A stretch of DNA of 64,000 bases from Colletes latitarsis (GCF_051014445.1 NW_027488377.1:1240001-1304000), one strand, 5' to 3'; shown: positions 52,988-64,000, numbered from the stretch's first letter. The notes: a model not told the origin generated them from the letters alone. Numbers and translations: made by a program.

Positions 52988-55249
52988 ATCTGGCTCATAC
53001 TTTCGCATTTTTCGCACGCTCGCTGGCCATTTGCTTGGGTTTTTCTGGTTTGAATCCCGTAGTAATGTGGTACCACGCTGGAAGAGTCAATTATACCTGG
53101 TTGCGATCAATATCTTACAGGATAACACCGGCTAGGTCTGGGATATGTCTGGTATTTGCCATGATCAGGCTCATACTTTCGTATTTTTCGCATACTTGTT
53201 GGCCAGATCCTGGGTTTTTTTCTGGTTTGGATAACGTAGTTATGCGGTACCACACTAACACAGTCAACTAAACCTGGATTCGATCAATATTTTAGAGGAT
53301 AGCAACGGTTAGGTCTGGGTTAGATCTGGTATTTGCCATGATCAGGCTCATACTTTCGTATTTTTCGCATACTTGTTGGCCATGTCCTGGACTTTTTCTG
53401 GTTAGGATCACGTTGTAATGTGGTACCTCTCAGAAACAGTCAAAATTAAACCTGGCCTCGATCAATATTTTATAGGATAACACCGGTTAGGTCTCGTTCA
53501 GGTCTGGGATTTGCCCTGATCTGGTGCATACTTTCGCATTATGCGCATACTTGTTGGCCAGATCCTGGGTTTTTTTCTGGTTTGGATAACGTAGTTATGC
53601 GGTACCACACCGACACAGTCAACTAAACCTGGCTGCAATCAATATCTTACAGGATAACACTGGCCAGGTCTGGGATATGTCTGGTATTTGCCATGATCAG
53701 GCTCATACTTTCGTATTTTTCGCATACTTGTTGGCCATGTCCTGGGCTTTTTCTGGTTAGGATCACGTTGTAATGTGGTACCACACTGAAACAGTAAATT
53801 AAACCTGGTTTCTATCAATATCTTAGAGGATAACACCGGCTAGGTCTAGGGTAGTTCCGGGATTTGCACTCATCTGGCTCATACTTTCGCATTTTTCGCA
53901 TACTTGTTGGCCAGATCCTGGGTTATTTCTGGTTTGGATGACGAAGTATTGTCGTACCACACTGAAACAGTCACTTAAACCTGGTTTCGGTCAATAATTT
54001 CGAGGATAACATCGGCTAGGTCTATGGTAGTTCCGGGATTTGCCCTCATCTGGCTCATACTTTCGCATTTTTTGCATACTTGTTGGCCATATCCCGGGTT
54101 TTTGCTGGTTTGAATGACGTAGTAATGTGGTACCACGCTGAGACAGTCAATTATACCTGGTTGCGATCAATATCTTACAGGATAACACCGGCTAGGTCTG
54201 GGATATGTCTGGTATTTGCCATGATCAGGCTCATACTTTCGTATTTTTCGCATACTTGTTGGCCATGTCCTGGACTTTTTCTGGTTAGGATCACGTTGTA
54301 ATGTGGTACCACACTGAAACAGTAAATTAAACCTGGTTTCTATCAATATCTTAGAGGATAACACCGGTTTGGTCTGGGTTAGGTCTGGGATTGGCCCTCA
54401 TCTGGCTCATACTTTCGCATTTTTCGCACGCTCGCTGGCCATTTGCTTGGGTTTTTCTGGTTTGAATCCCGTAGTAATGTGGTACCACGCTGGAAGAGTC
54501 AATTTTACCTGGTTGCGATCAATATCTTACAGGATAACACCGGCTAGGTCTGGGATATGTCTGGTATTTGCCATGGTCAGGCTCATACTTTCGTATTTTT
54601 CGCATACTTGTTGGCCATGTCCTGGGCTTTTTCTGGTTAGGATCACGTTGTAATGTGGTACCACACTGAAACAGTAAATTATATCTGGTTCCTATCACTA
54701 TCTTAGAGGATAACGCCAGTTAGGTCTCGTTTAGATCTGGGATTTGCCCACATCTGGCTCATACTTTCGTAATTTTCGCATACTTCTTGGACAGATCCTG
54801 GGTTTTTTTCTGGTTTGGATAACGTAGTAATGTGGTGCCACACTGACACAGTCAACTGAACCTGGATTCGGTCAATATTTTAGAGGATAACACCGGCTAT
54901 GTCCGGATTAGGCCTGGGATTTGCCCTCATCTGGCTCAAAGATTCGCATTTTTCGCATAATTGTTGGCCATATCCCGGGCTTTTGCTGTTTAGGATCACG
55001 TAGTATTGTGGCACCACACTGAAGCAGTCAACTAAACTAGGATTCGAACAATATTTTAGAGGATAACACCGGTTAGGTCTCGTTTAGGTCTGGGATTTGC
55101 CCTCATGTGGCCCATACTTTCGCATTTTTGGCATACTTGTGGGCCATATCCCGGGCTTTTTCTGGTTAGGATCACGTTGTAATGTGGTACCACACTGAAA
55201 CAATAAATTAAACCTGATTTCTATCAATATCTTAGAGGATAACACCTCT
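52988..55249 (+). repeat. 177-bp satellite, block 3, with higher-order structure
   Basis: Monomers carrying the variant ATCAGGCTCATAC and TTCGTATTTTTCGCAT recur at spacings of about 530 bp (three monomers) and 353 bp (two): the segment beginning GATCAATATCTTACAGG appears near 53105, 53637, 54165 and 54518. Neighbouring copies are more alike at these spacings than adjacent monomers are. Confidence 0.93.
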
Positions 55250-57054
55250 AAATCTTCGAAAGACTCCCTCCCACCTCTTTGGGGAGAGGCGGGAGCGTTG
55301 TGTGGGATTCCCCGCGCTCGTAGAATGACGGGCGCGGGACCTACCCACTAAAAACCCCACGGTGACTCTTCCGCACGATTTGGGAGGATACCGGGTATCA
55401 CTCGAAGCATTCTTCCGGTATCCTCCCCGTGCCCGCGCTTTGTGCCCATCCCCGGGGGGGACAAACGGTCCCCCCGGTAGACACACTGTCTCATAGCGGC
55501 AGGACGGGGCCACTCCATCCCGCCGCCATCCGTCCCGGGGCCGCATTTAGTGGCGGGCTGCGAGCCCCAACTCGCAACCGCCTGTGACCCCGTTTCTACC
55601 CCTCGGCGGCCGGGAGCTGATGGCCGCTCCAGGCCACCGAGGGTGCCTCCCCGTGGGCCGGACCCACCCAGTCCGACCCATCGCCGCCTGGTGGGAGGAG
55701 GCTCCCCTCAGGGCCCCCTCCCAGCCAGGGTCATCCGCCGTGCAAAGGCCGCCGCCCGCGACGCCCTCGCGCCACCATACGAGCGCGAGCCTCAGCGCGC
55801 CGCTGAAGCTCGCGCTCCCTTCCCGCGGCCTCCTTTTGCAGCATTGCGGTCTCGCAGAAGGAGGCCACGGCCCTCCACTTCCTCTCACTGCCGAGCATGG
55901 CGCGCACCACAACCGGCAGCGAGACATCCCGCCCTATGACGCCGACCAGGACACGTCGCTCCCCCTCCCAAGCTGGGCATACCTGGAGGGTATGATCAGC
56001 CGTGTCCTGCTCGGCGTCACAATGGCAGCAACGCGCCGTCGGCTCCTTCCCTATCCGGCACAGGTATCTTCCGAAGCTACCATGCCCGGAAAATACCTGT
56101 GCCATCCGGTAAGTAAGGCTTCCATGGCCTCTGTCCAGCCACTCACACAGGAGTGGCCGAACAGCCCCGACTGTCCGGTGCCCCGCAGTTGGCAGGGCCA
56201 ACCGCTCCTGCCACGCGAGCACCACGAACTGCCGGGCCTGGCGCTTCAGATCGCCCCAAGCAGGTTCCTGCTCTCCCGGGACCGCCCCCACCCCCGCGCG
56301 ACGGTCGACACGATGACGATACATCATCGCGTGCGACCGCGCGAGGAGATCCATGGGCGGCATCACCGCAAGAACCGTCGCCGCCTCATGCGACACGGTC
56401 CGGTAGCCGCGGACGACCCTCAGCGCCATCCGCCTCTGCACCCGACGCAGCATCGTCATGCTGCGCCGGGAGGCCGCCAAGTCGTCCGCCCAGACAGGGG
56501 CCCCGTATAGGGCCACCGACTGAACCATTGCCACATAGAGGCGGCAAACTCGTCCCGCCGGGCCCCCCAGGTTGGGGAGGATCCGGCCTAAAGCCGAGAC
56601 CATCCTCTCCAACCGGGGAACTAGGCAGCGGAAATGCTCCTCGAAGCGCCAGTGGCTATCGAGGATCAGCCCCACCCACCCGGATCAGAGGGGGTGGCGG
56701 ATCCTGCCGAGGTGAGTGGAACGCTATCACCTCGGTCTTATGGACCGCCACCGTCATCCCCATCCCCCTGATCCGGTCGACGACGCGTTGCGCCCCCTCC
56801 TCGGCGAGGCGCTTGGTCCTCCCCCACTGAGCCCCGACGGCCAGCACCAGTGTGTCATCTGCGTAACACACGGCACTGACGCCGTCGGGGAGGTCGGCCC
56901 GCAACACCGCGTCGTACGCGATGTTCCACAGGAGTGGCCCGAGGACCGACTCCTGCGGAATCCCGCAATAGACCTCCCTCCACATATCACCATCCCGGCC
57001 CGGATACTCGATCCACCTGCCGCGGAGATAATCCCCGACGACTGCCCTGAGACA

Positions 57055-59420
57055 TGTAGTGTGTAGCCGTTATTCTGTCCAAGCGCGTTGCCACTTGGGG
57101 ACTTTGCTGTACCTCAGACCGAAGGTCTATACCAGCAACTACATTTTGCCTGATGTTCGGGCATCTACTTTTCACGCGTCGTTATGCGTTTGGAGGCTAA
57201 CGACGTCGAAACCTGCTGCAACCTCGAGTCCAACCCAATCCAGGAACGCTTGTCGAAGCAAGCGGGGCTTGTATCCCGGCCCGAGGAGGTCATTGCCGAA
57301 GCACATGACCTAGCATCCGTTCGAGTACATTTTCAAGCATGGTTATTGGAGAGAATCCGCAGACTTCTCTCGTTCTGTTACGTAGCGTATTGCGTTCAAT
57401 GGCGGTTTTGGTTTCGCCCTGCTTTCGTAAGTAGTACCGAGCGCGTATATGTCCGGAACTCCCTGTATAGGTCTTGTTTTACAAGATCGGCTTCGGTCAC
57501 CGGCCACGGATGGCCAGCTTCTTCAGCCGCTTGTCTCAGGAGTTCTCGCGCGTCTCGGTACCTCCGGCACTCGAATAGGACGTGGTTTGGTGTTTCCACT
57601 TGGCCACAGTCGCAATTCTCGTGCGGTACTAAAGCAAATTCCTTGAGCTTGGCTCGGAAATCTCCGTGCCCGCTTAGGAATTGTACTACGTAGTGATCCA
57701 AGATCACCCAGCTTGCATTGAGACGGTCAGATACATCAGAGAAGTAGCGGTAGGTGACCCTACCTTTCTCCGATGACGACCATCCCGTTTGCCACATATT
57801 GAGAAGTTCCACTCGCACCAAGGCTTTCGCCTGAGCAGCGGTTACTTCTCCAGCCGCCAAATCGGCTCGACTTATTCGACAATTTCCGACTTCAATATTG
57901 ATTTGTCTTCTAATCTGGTATGCACACGCGCGCTCCACTAACACCAAGTCTATCGGCATCGTCCCGGCGATCACAGTGATCGCGTCGGTAGATACCGTGC
58001 GATAGGCCTTGGTGACGGCGAGCAAAACATGTCTCTGCGCCCTGGCAAGTTTAGTTCTTGTCACAGAGGTGAGCATGTCTACCCATCCGGCGGCGGCGTA
58101 TGTCGTGATCGGGACGAAGAGACCTTTGTACAAAGTACGCATGGTTCTGTGTCCCAATCCCCAGTTTGATCGAGCAAGTCTTGCTAGCGTATAAAACGTT
58201 CGCATGACTTTGGCATTCAAGTATTCGACGTGGGATCTTACTCCCATTCGCGCATCGATGTGAACACCCAAGTACCTTATGGTTTGCTTGAGTGCCACAC
58301 TTCTCCCGTTTATCCTTATCACAGGAGGTCGTTCTCTATCAGATTTCCTTTCAAGAGAATCATCTCGGTCTTAGTCGCGGATAGTGTAAGTTACTGCGTG
58401 GCGCACCACTCAGAAATTGTATCCGCGACTCTTTGCCCTCTTTGCTGCAACTGATTCCTCGAGTTTCCGTAGAATACCACGAGTAAGTCGTCAGCGTAGG
58501 CTATTGGCTCGCAAGCCAGGTGTTCGTTTGATAGGAGCTGTAGAACTTCGTCAAAGACTAGGTTCCAACAGCTCGGACCGAGTATCGACCACTGTGGGCA
58601 GTCCTTGGTGACTTGCTTACGCACATTACCGTGTTTGGAAACTATTGTAACCATACGGTCAGCGAAGTAGTCGACCATGAGTCGATAAAGATTTCGGGGA
58701 CATCCCTGGCGTTTCAGCTTCTGAAGTATGCTTGGCCACCAAACATTATCAAAAGCTCCGGCGATGTCGAAGGAGAGACCCATCACATATCGTTCCTCTC
58801 GCTGGGATATCAATTCCCTGAGCTTCACCACGGCGTCTTCCGTGGATCGTCCAGGCCTGAATCCATATTGCCGATCGGAACTATGTTCTGGGTTTAGGAA
58901 TATATTACTCATTCGATTAAGCATTAGTCGTTCTAACACTTTGCCTAAGATGGAGAGTAGGCATATCGGTCTATACGACTTGACATCCGTTGGTGGTTTA
59001 TCGGGCCCTTTCAAGATTGCTCTGATCGAGCCGATTTTCCACCTAACGGGGAAGACCCCGTGCGCTAGACACCCGTTGTAGAGTCGAAGTAGAGCACTAT
59101 GGATGGATCCATAAGCACATTTAACTACCTCGGCCTCTATACGGTCCAGCCCAGGGCATTTGCCTCGCTTCAAGCGCGATACTGCAGCTCCGAGCTCATT
59201 CCTCGTGAAGACTGGACAGTCTTCAGTCGGCGGATCGGTTGCAGCATCAGCTCTGGTGTTTGCTTGCTCCGGCGTTTCATCCGTGGACGAGTCGTCCGGG
59301 ATTAGCGCCTGTAGGAGCTGCGAAGCAGTCGATTCCCAGTCAGTCGTATATCCTTCCGGCGTTCGAATGTTAGAGACCGCAGTCTCAACGCAGAGTTTCT
59401 TTTGGGCGATCTTGTAAACA
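57055..59420 (-). mobile_element. Element E: 5'-truncated non-LTR retrotransposon nested in D
   Basis: A 13-bp duplication, CTGCCCTGAGACA, lies at 57042-57054 and 59421-59433, with D ORF2 sequence continuing on both sides. The insert carries reverse transcriptase and C-terminal ORF2 sequence on the minus strand and about 340 bp of 3'UTR. It has no poly(A): its 3' end is CTACACACTACA directly at the duplication. The 5' truncation lies between the endonuclease and RT domains. It is different from A-D and F in sequence and lower in GC than D. Confidence 0.9.
57396..59420 (-). pseudogene. Truncated ORF2 (reverse transcriptase) of element E
   Basis: The frame from the left edge of the duplication to 58391 contains RPICLLS, QYGFRPGRST, FDIAGAFDN and YADDLL, with QWSILGP in place of the usual QGS. 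A TAA at about 58391-58393 is followed by a frameshift near 58335. The continuation (58322-57396) holds the RT thumb, an AYRTVSTDA segment like that of R1-type elements, and a CDCG...H...C zinc cluster. It is dead from truncation and lesions. It belongs to the R1/I-like part of the APE-type non-LTR elements; finer placement needs a tree. Confidence 0.82.
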
Positions 59421-61214
59421 CTGCCCTGAGACACGGGGGTACCCGATGATATTCGAGCCCCCTCCGTATCTCCCCCCAGGGAAGGGTGTTAAACGCATTG
59501 GCAATATCCAGCGATACCGCCAACGCCACCCCTCCCCGGGAGACGGCCGACTCCGAGAGGACCCTGACCCGACTGATCGCGTCGACCGTCGACCGGCCCC
59601 CCCGGAAACCGTACTGGCAGTCGGCCAGGCCCGGAGCACCCCGCGACAGGTGCTCGACGAGGCGGGCAGCAATCACTCGCTCGAAGAGCTTGCCCACCTC
59701 GTCGAGGAGACAGATGGGCCGGTATGCGGATGGAGACTCTGCGGGCCGACCCTCCTTCCGGAGGAGGAACATCCTCGCCACCTTCCAACTGGGGGGGAAT
59801 CGCCCGTCCCTCAGGCATCGGTTGAACAACCGCCTGAGGTCGGCCCCAAGGACGCCGTGGGTTAAAACCCAAACCCGGCCAGGCACACCATCCGGACCCG
59901 GGGCCGTGTTACGCGCCCCGAGCCGTCTGATTGCTGCGGCCAGCTCCCCCTGCGTGACCCCCGGCTCGGCCACCCACTCCAACGGGGCCGTCGCCTCTGC
60001 CGGAGGACGTGGTCCCATCTCCCCAATTGGGGAGAGAGTATTGACCACGCCCTCCAGCAGCCGGGGGTCAAGACCCTCGGTGACGGGGGGCGCCCACGGG
60101 CGGAGCTTGTTCAGCACCACCTTATAAGGGCGCCCCCAAGGGTCGTCATCAAGGGTCTCGAGGAGCTCCTTCCATGCCCGGGTCTTGGCCCGTTTGATGG
60201 CGACCTGCAGAGCCATCCGCGACATGTGGTATGCCTCATACAGGTCATCTGCCCTCGCTCGCGCCACGCTATCGTTTCTCCGTAGACGACGGCGCGCGCG
60301 GGTGCACTGGCGTCGGGCGCGGACACTCGCGTCTCGCATTTCCGCGATCGCGGCCGACCACCAGTACACCGCCCGGCGAGGTGAAGCCCGCCCGACCCGG
60401 GGCATCGCCGCGTCACATATGTTCGCGACCTCCTCCTCTATACTCGGCAACTCGGCCGCCCTCTGCGGCCAAGTTGCAGCGAGGGCAGCTGCCATCAGGG
60501 CATCCTTGTCCAGGCGCCGAAGCGCCCAGCGGCGCGGTGGGTTACCACCCGGACGGTGGTGTCGGGATGCATCCCCCGCGGCGGCATTGACCTCCATCCG
60601 GATATACCGGTGATCCGAGAGTGTCTCTGCCCCCGCGACCACGTGCCATCCCGACACCATGCGCACGGCGTTGGGGGTCGCGAATCCAACATCCACGATA
60701 GACCCCCCATATCGCCGCACACACGTGTGCTCCGACCCCCGGTTCAGTAACCGAAGGTCGAGTCCCGCCGCCCAGTCGCCCAGGATCCCGCCGCGAACGG
60801 AAGTCCTGGGGGACCCCCACGCCACCGACTTGGCGTTGAAGTCTCCCAGGACCAGCACCGGCCGGGCCGCGCAGCGCTGCACGCATGCCGCGACCTCGGC
60901 TAGGTACTGCTCGAACGCGACGTGGCCGCTGCGAGGCGATATGTAGCACCCCACCACGGCGACCCCCCCCCAGTCCACGGCGACGAATCCCCGACCGCGC
61001 TCCAGCATGGAGAACGGCGGGGATCAGTCGCCACCTCCCCATACCGTCGCCACCAAGCCGTCCGCGTCGCCCACCCAATGAGGGTGATCAGGGACGCGGT
61101 ACGGCTCGGCGGCGACAGCCAGGCCAACCCCCCACTCCGCGAGGACTTGGGACATCATATCCTGTGCCGCGCGGCAGTGGTTGAGGTTGGCCTGGAGGAG
61201 GAGGCGGGGCGCCA

Positions 61215-63075
61215 TTAATTACCGACCGCCCCAGCCTCCTCCCGGCTGTCCGTCCCCGTGGCACCATCCACCTCCATGGTGGACGATGCCACCGCCCGCG
61301 GCGCCGGAGTCGGAACGGCCCGCCTCTTCCTCTCCTTCCGGGAGGGGGGAGAGCACTTCCTGCTCCCCACCCTGTGGTCGGCTGGCATCCCCCTGTCCGC
61401 ACATAGCGGGCAGTGGAGGGCCGCCGAGCACTGGCTCGCGCGGTGGTCCTTTGCCCCGCAGCGGTAACATTGACCGCTGCGGTCCACCGGCGAGGTGCAC
61501 CACTGCTTCACATGCCCCAATTCGAGGCAGCGGTGACACTGGAGCGGGCGCGGCGCAAGCATCTCCACTCGCGCCGAAACCCACCCCACCAAAACCCTCC
61601 CGGATTCCGCCAATTTATGGGCGACGGAGAGGGAGCAGCGGGCCCACACGGACCCCAGGCCGGAAGGAGATCTGCGTATCTCCCCGACCCGCAAATCCCC
61701 CTCAGGGCAATCCCCCGCACTTGCTAGGGCACGCGCCACGTCCTCCGAGGTGGCCGAGTCGTCCAGCCCACACACGCGCATCTCCGTGCGCTTCGTGGGC
61801 CGGGCGACCCGGACACCCCACTCGCCCAGCTGCTCCCGGAGCCTCTGGTCGAGTCGGTCGGCCTTCACGCCGCCATCTGGACCGGGGATCTCCAGCAGGA
61901 GACCCCCAGTCACGGCCCGCTTCGCCCTGACGGAAGCGATGCCAAGCTCTTCCGGGGACACATTGTCCCTGGCGAGCCGCATCGCCTCCGCGAGGGTCAG
62001 GTCGCCCCCTGCGCAACGATCAGCGCTACCGCTGCCGTTTTAGGGGGGCGGCCAAGTCGCGCCTTCGCGGCCTTTCCTTTGGCCGCGGGCGGCGGGGGCG
62101 GAGGCTGCGCCTGCGAGGCCTTCCTCGCCGCCCTCCTCGCCCTCCGCCCCACCATCACGCTCCACGACACCACCCCTTGGGGCGGTACCGCGGATGACGC
62201 GGGAAGCGGGACCACGGGTACGCTTCCCCCCTTGGGCGTCACGACCCGAGGCCCCGGAGTAGCCACGGTGGGCGGAGCCTTCGCTCCACCCACCTTCGCC
62301 TTCCCCGGCCGTGCTGGCACTGGTCGGGGCGGCACCACCCTCCCACCGACCGCTCTTCCGGGGAGGAGCTCCACCCGGAAGGCGGCCAGCTTCTTCTCAA
62401 TCATGTCCCCTGAGGATGGAGATCGTCCTCTGAGGAGGACGGGGACCTCTGCGCGGGCGGAGTGCGTGTGGAAGGAGCCGTGGAGGCCCGCACCACCTCC
62501 GCCGCACTTCGCTTCCTAACGGCCGCAGGAGGGCGCGGCGTAGGTGGAGGGAGGACAGGAGGGAGTGCCGCGCTGTTCCAGCGCGCCTCTGCCCTCATCC
62601 TCCCCCGTCGCTCCTCCTCCAACAGGAGCTGCAGACGGGCGTTCCGCCCGCTTAGCTCCCGCGCCGCGTCCCTCATCATTTGGGCAGCCTCCCTCAGAGC
62701 CTCTGCCCCGCCGCTCTTCTGCCCCTTAAAAGAGCAGGCAGCGGCCTCTTTCTCCACTCGTCTCAGGGACGAGGAGATCCTCTCCGATATCTCCTCGGTC
62801 ACCTCGTCCCTGAGGCAGCTCATCCGGACAACCGGGCTCATCGCCCTGCCCACTTCATTGACGGCCTGCCCCGTCATGTTTCTCTTGGAGCCTATAAGGC
62901 TCCTGGTGGAGGAGAAGGACGAGACTGACGCAGTCTCGTCGTCCTCCTCCACCCTCCACGAAGCCGGGCCAGGCGCTGGAGGCGGCGCGAGCGCCGTCAC
63001 TCCAGTCCCAACACCGCTTTCCTCCTCCCCCTCTGACTTACCCCGTCCCATCCCCGTTTTAATTTTATACTCCAT
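61215..63075 (-). pseudogene. ORF1 (gag-like zinc-knuckle protein) of element D
   Basis: Three pieces: 62401-63075 (acidic N-terminus and helical region), 61997-62404 (Pro/Ala/Lys-rich linker) and 61215-61982 (RNA-binding-like segment and zinc knuckles CHRCLELGHVKQWC, CYRCGAKDHRASQC and CPLC...H...C). The breaks are a rearranged stretch near 62404 and a missing C near 61987. The C-terminus is in its ancestral frame (SRKERKRR...), and the stop TAA (61215-61217) shares a base with the ORF2 ATG. It serves as the reference for the frames lost in A and B. Confidence 0.85.
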
Positions 63076-63466
63076 ATTATTCCCACGAGCAGGTCGGAAG
63101 AAAAGGTCCGCCCGGGCAGACCCGCCTTACCCGGGTAAGCCTATATACTCCGGGGGTTCGGCAGGTGCCCCGGAGGTGGTCGCTTGGGATTGGGCCTCCT
63201 CCCCCAACCATGCATCCCATCGCCGCGCACCATAACTTAGGATTGGAGGGCGATTTTATAGAGTCGCCATACTCGCGGTCCCGGGCGGTTAAGCCAAGGC
63301 CCCCGTTCCTCCTGCCGTCACGTACCATTCACAAAACCAAAAAAGGAATTGTGAATGGGTCTTTGTGACGACCAACAGGAGGCTTACGGTGTGATAAGAA
63401 TCAGGTACCTCGGGGTCGCTACGCCCCGTACTGCGGCCGACGATTGCCGGACACAGCCCCTGAGGG
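63076..63466 (-). promoter_or_regulatory. 5'UTR of element D, mosaic 5' end
   Basis: From 63076 to about 63385 it is almost the same as the 5'UTR of B, including the CCATTCACAA/TTGTGAATGG hairpin. The last about 75 bases instead match the 5' end of C (the type with ACGGGG...CCCCG). Confidence 0.55.
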
Positions 63467-64000
63467 AATCAGGCTCATACTTTCGTATTTTTCGCATACT
63501 TGTTGGCCATGTCCTGTAGTTTTTCTGGTTAGGATCACGTCGTAATGTGGTACCACTCAGAAACAGTCAACTAAACCTGGGTTCGATCAATTTTTTATAG
63601 GATAACACCGGTTAGGTCTCGTTCAGATCTGGGATTTGCCCTGATCTGGCTCATACTTTCGCATTTTTCGCATACTTGTTGGCCATTTGCTAGGGTTTTT
63701 CTGGTTTGGATCACGCAGTAATGTGGTACCTCCCAGAAACAGTCAAAATTAAACCTGGCCTCGATCAATATTTTAGAGGATAACAACGGTTAGGTCTGGG
63801 TTAGGTCTGGTATTTGCCATGATATGGCTCATACTTTCGCATTTTTCGCATAATTGTTGGTCTCATCCTGGGCTTTTTCTGGTTTGGATCACGTAGTAAT
63901 GTGGTACCTCTCAGAAACAGTCAAAATTAAACCTGGCCTCGATCAATATTTTATAGGATAACACCGGTTAGGTCTCGTTCATGTCTGGGATTTGCCCTCA
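63467..64000 (+). repeat. 177-bp satellite, block 4 (runs off the window)
   Basis: Three monomers in the usual register continue to the end of the window, beginning with the ATCAGGCTCATAC site at the 5' junction of D. Confidence 0.95.

Larger units (their letters stand above)
55731..61215 (-). pseudogene. ORF2 (endonuclease-RT) of element D, split by E
   Basis: The ATG (61213-61215) overlaps the ORF1 stop as TAATG. A TGA at 61024-61026 follows 63 codons. The frame then resumes (61008 to about 59434), containing the endonuclease GDFNAKS and SDHRY motifs, the finger/palm start of the reverse transcriptase and SLDIANAFNT, until E interrupts it. Downstream of E, 56656-56985 holds PQESVLGP (Glu for the usual Gly) and CYADD, and 55731-56675 the C-terminal region with CCHCDAEQ...H...C. 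The two are out of frame because of a 38-bp deletion. Seven codons are also missing near 60430 relative to A. Confidence 0.85.
55250..63466 (-). mobile_element. R1-clade retrotransposon copy D, decayed, interrupted by element E
   Basis: The 5' end at right (GAGGG near 63462-63466) abuts satellite at ATCAGGCTCATAC, the equivalent of the site used by A and B. The left end starts inside the family 3' terminus (AAATCTTCGAAAG) without GTCGTGGGG or poly(T), joined to satellite at AACACC, so the tail and target duplication were lost. Element E sits at 57055-59420. Other lesions: frameshifts in ORF1 near 62404 and 61985, a nonsense codon at 61024-61026 early in ORF2, and a 38-bp deletion near 56670. 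It is an older copy than A and B. Confidence 0.92.

Overview
The window is eukaryotic, from repeat-rich (probably pericentromeric or subtelomeric) DNA of an insect, most likely a hymenopteran such as an ant. The signs are arthropod R1-clade non-LTR retrotransposons, an endogenous Polinton/adintovirus-like cassette of a type common in ant genomes, and satellites carrying TTAGG-like motifs. I recognise no ordinary host gene, tRNA or rRNA. Species and family statements rest on motif recognition, not on a search.

Region by region. (1) 1-6000: a decayed endogenous dsDNA virus or Polinton: an unidentified protein (minus strand, split by a retrotransposon tail), a packaging ATPase (minus), then on the plus strand a small unknown ORF, a phospholipase A2/pX-like virion protein, an adenain-like protease, a minor-capsid-like protein, a 56-codon small ORF, a major capsid protein and a nuclease-like ORF. 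Protease, minor capsid and major capsid genes each carry one in-frame stop. (2) 6000-7005: non-coding, with a short 22-bp tandem array and an interspersed-repeat-like segment. (3) 7006-27021: a 19-bp satellite in four blocks, split by a possible LTR (10372-12097), a decayed full-length R1-clade element (C, 14753-20382) and a solo LTR (25064-25525). (4) 27022-64000: an unrelated satellite of about 177 bp, split by R1-clade elements A (31685-37670), B (47001-52987) and D (55250-63466), all on the minus strand, and by a different R1-clade element, F (38534-47000, plus strand), whose two ORFs are both open. D contains a nested, 5'-truncated non-LTR element, E (57055-59420).

How the parts relate. 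A-D are one GC-rich family with the usual R1 plan: 5'UTR, ORF1 (coiled coil and three zinc knuckles), ORF2 (APE endonuclease, reverse transcriptase, terminal Cys/His cluster), a 3'UTR with two long hairpins and a poly(A) tail. In all four the ancestral ORF1 stop and ORF2 start overlap as UAAUG, the arrangement known for translational coupling in SART1. A, B and D have their 5' junctions at the same base of the 177-bp monomer, and A also shows the matching duplication on its other side, which suggests a satellite-targeted element. The same family left a tail copy inside the viral cassette and copy C inside the 19-bp satellite. Element B has unmatched flanks, so it is either recombinant or misassembled. 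F has a CpG-rich 5' region with two copies of a composite CRE/NRF1-like module.
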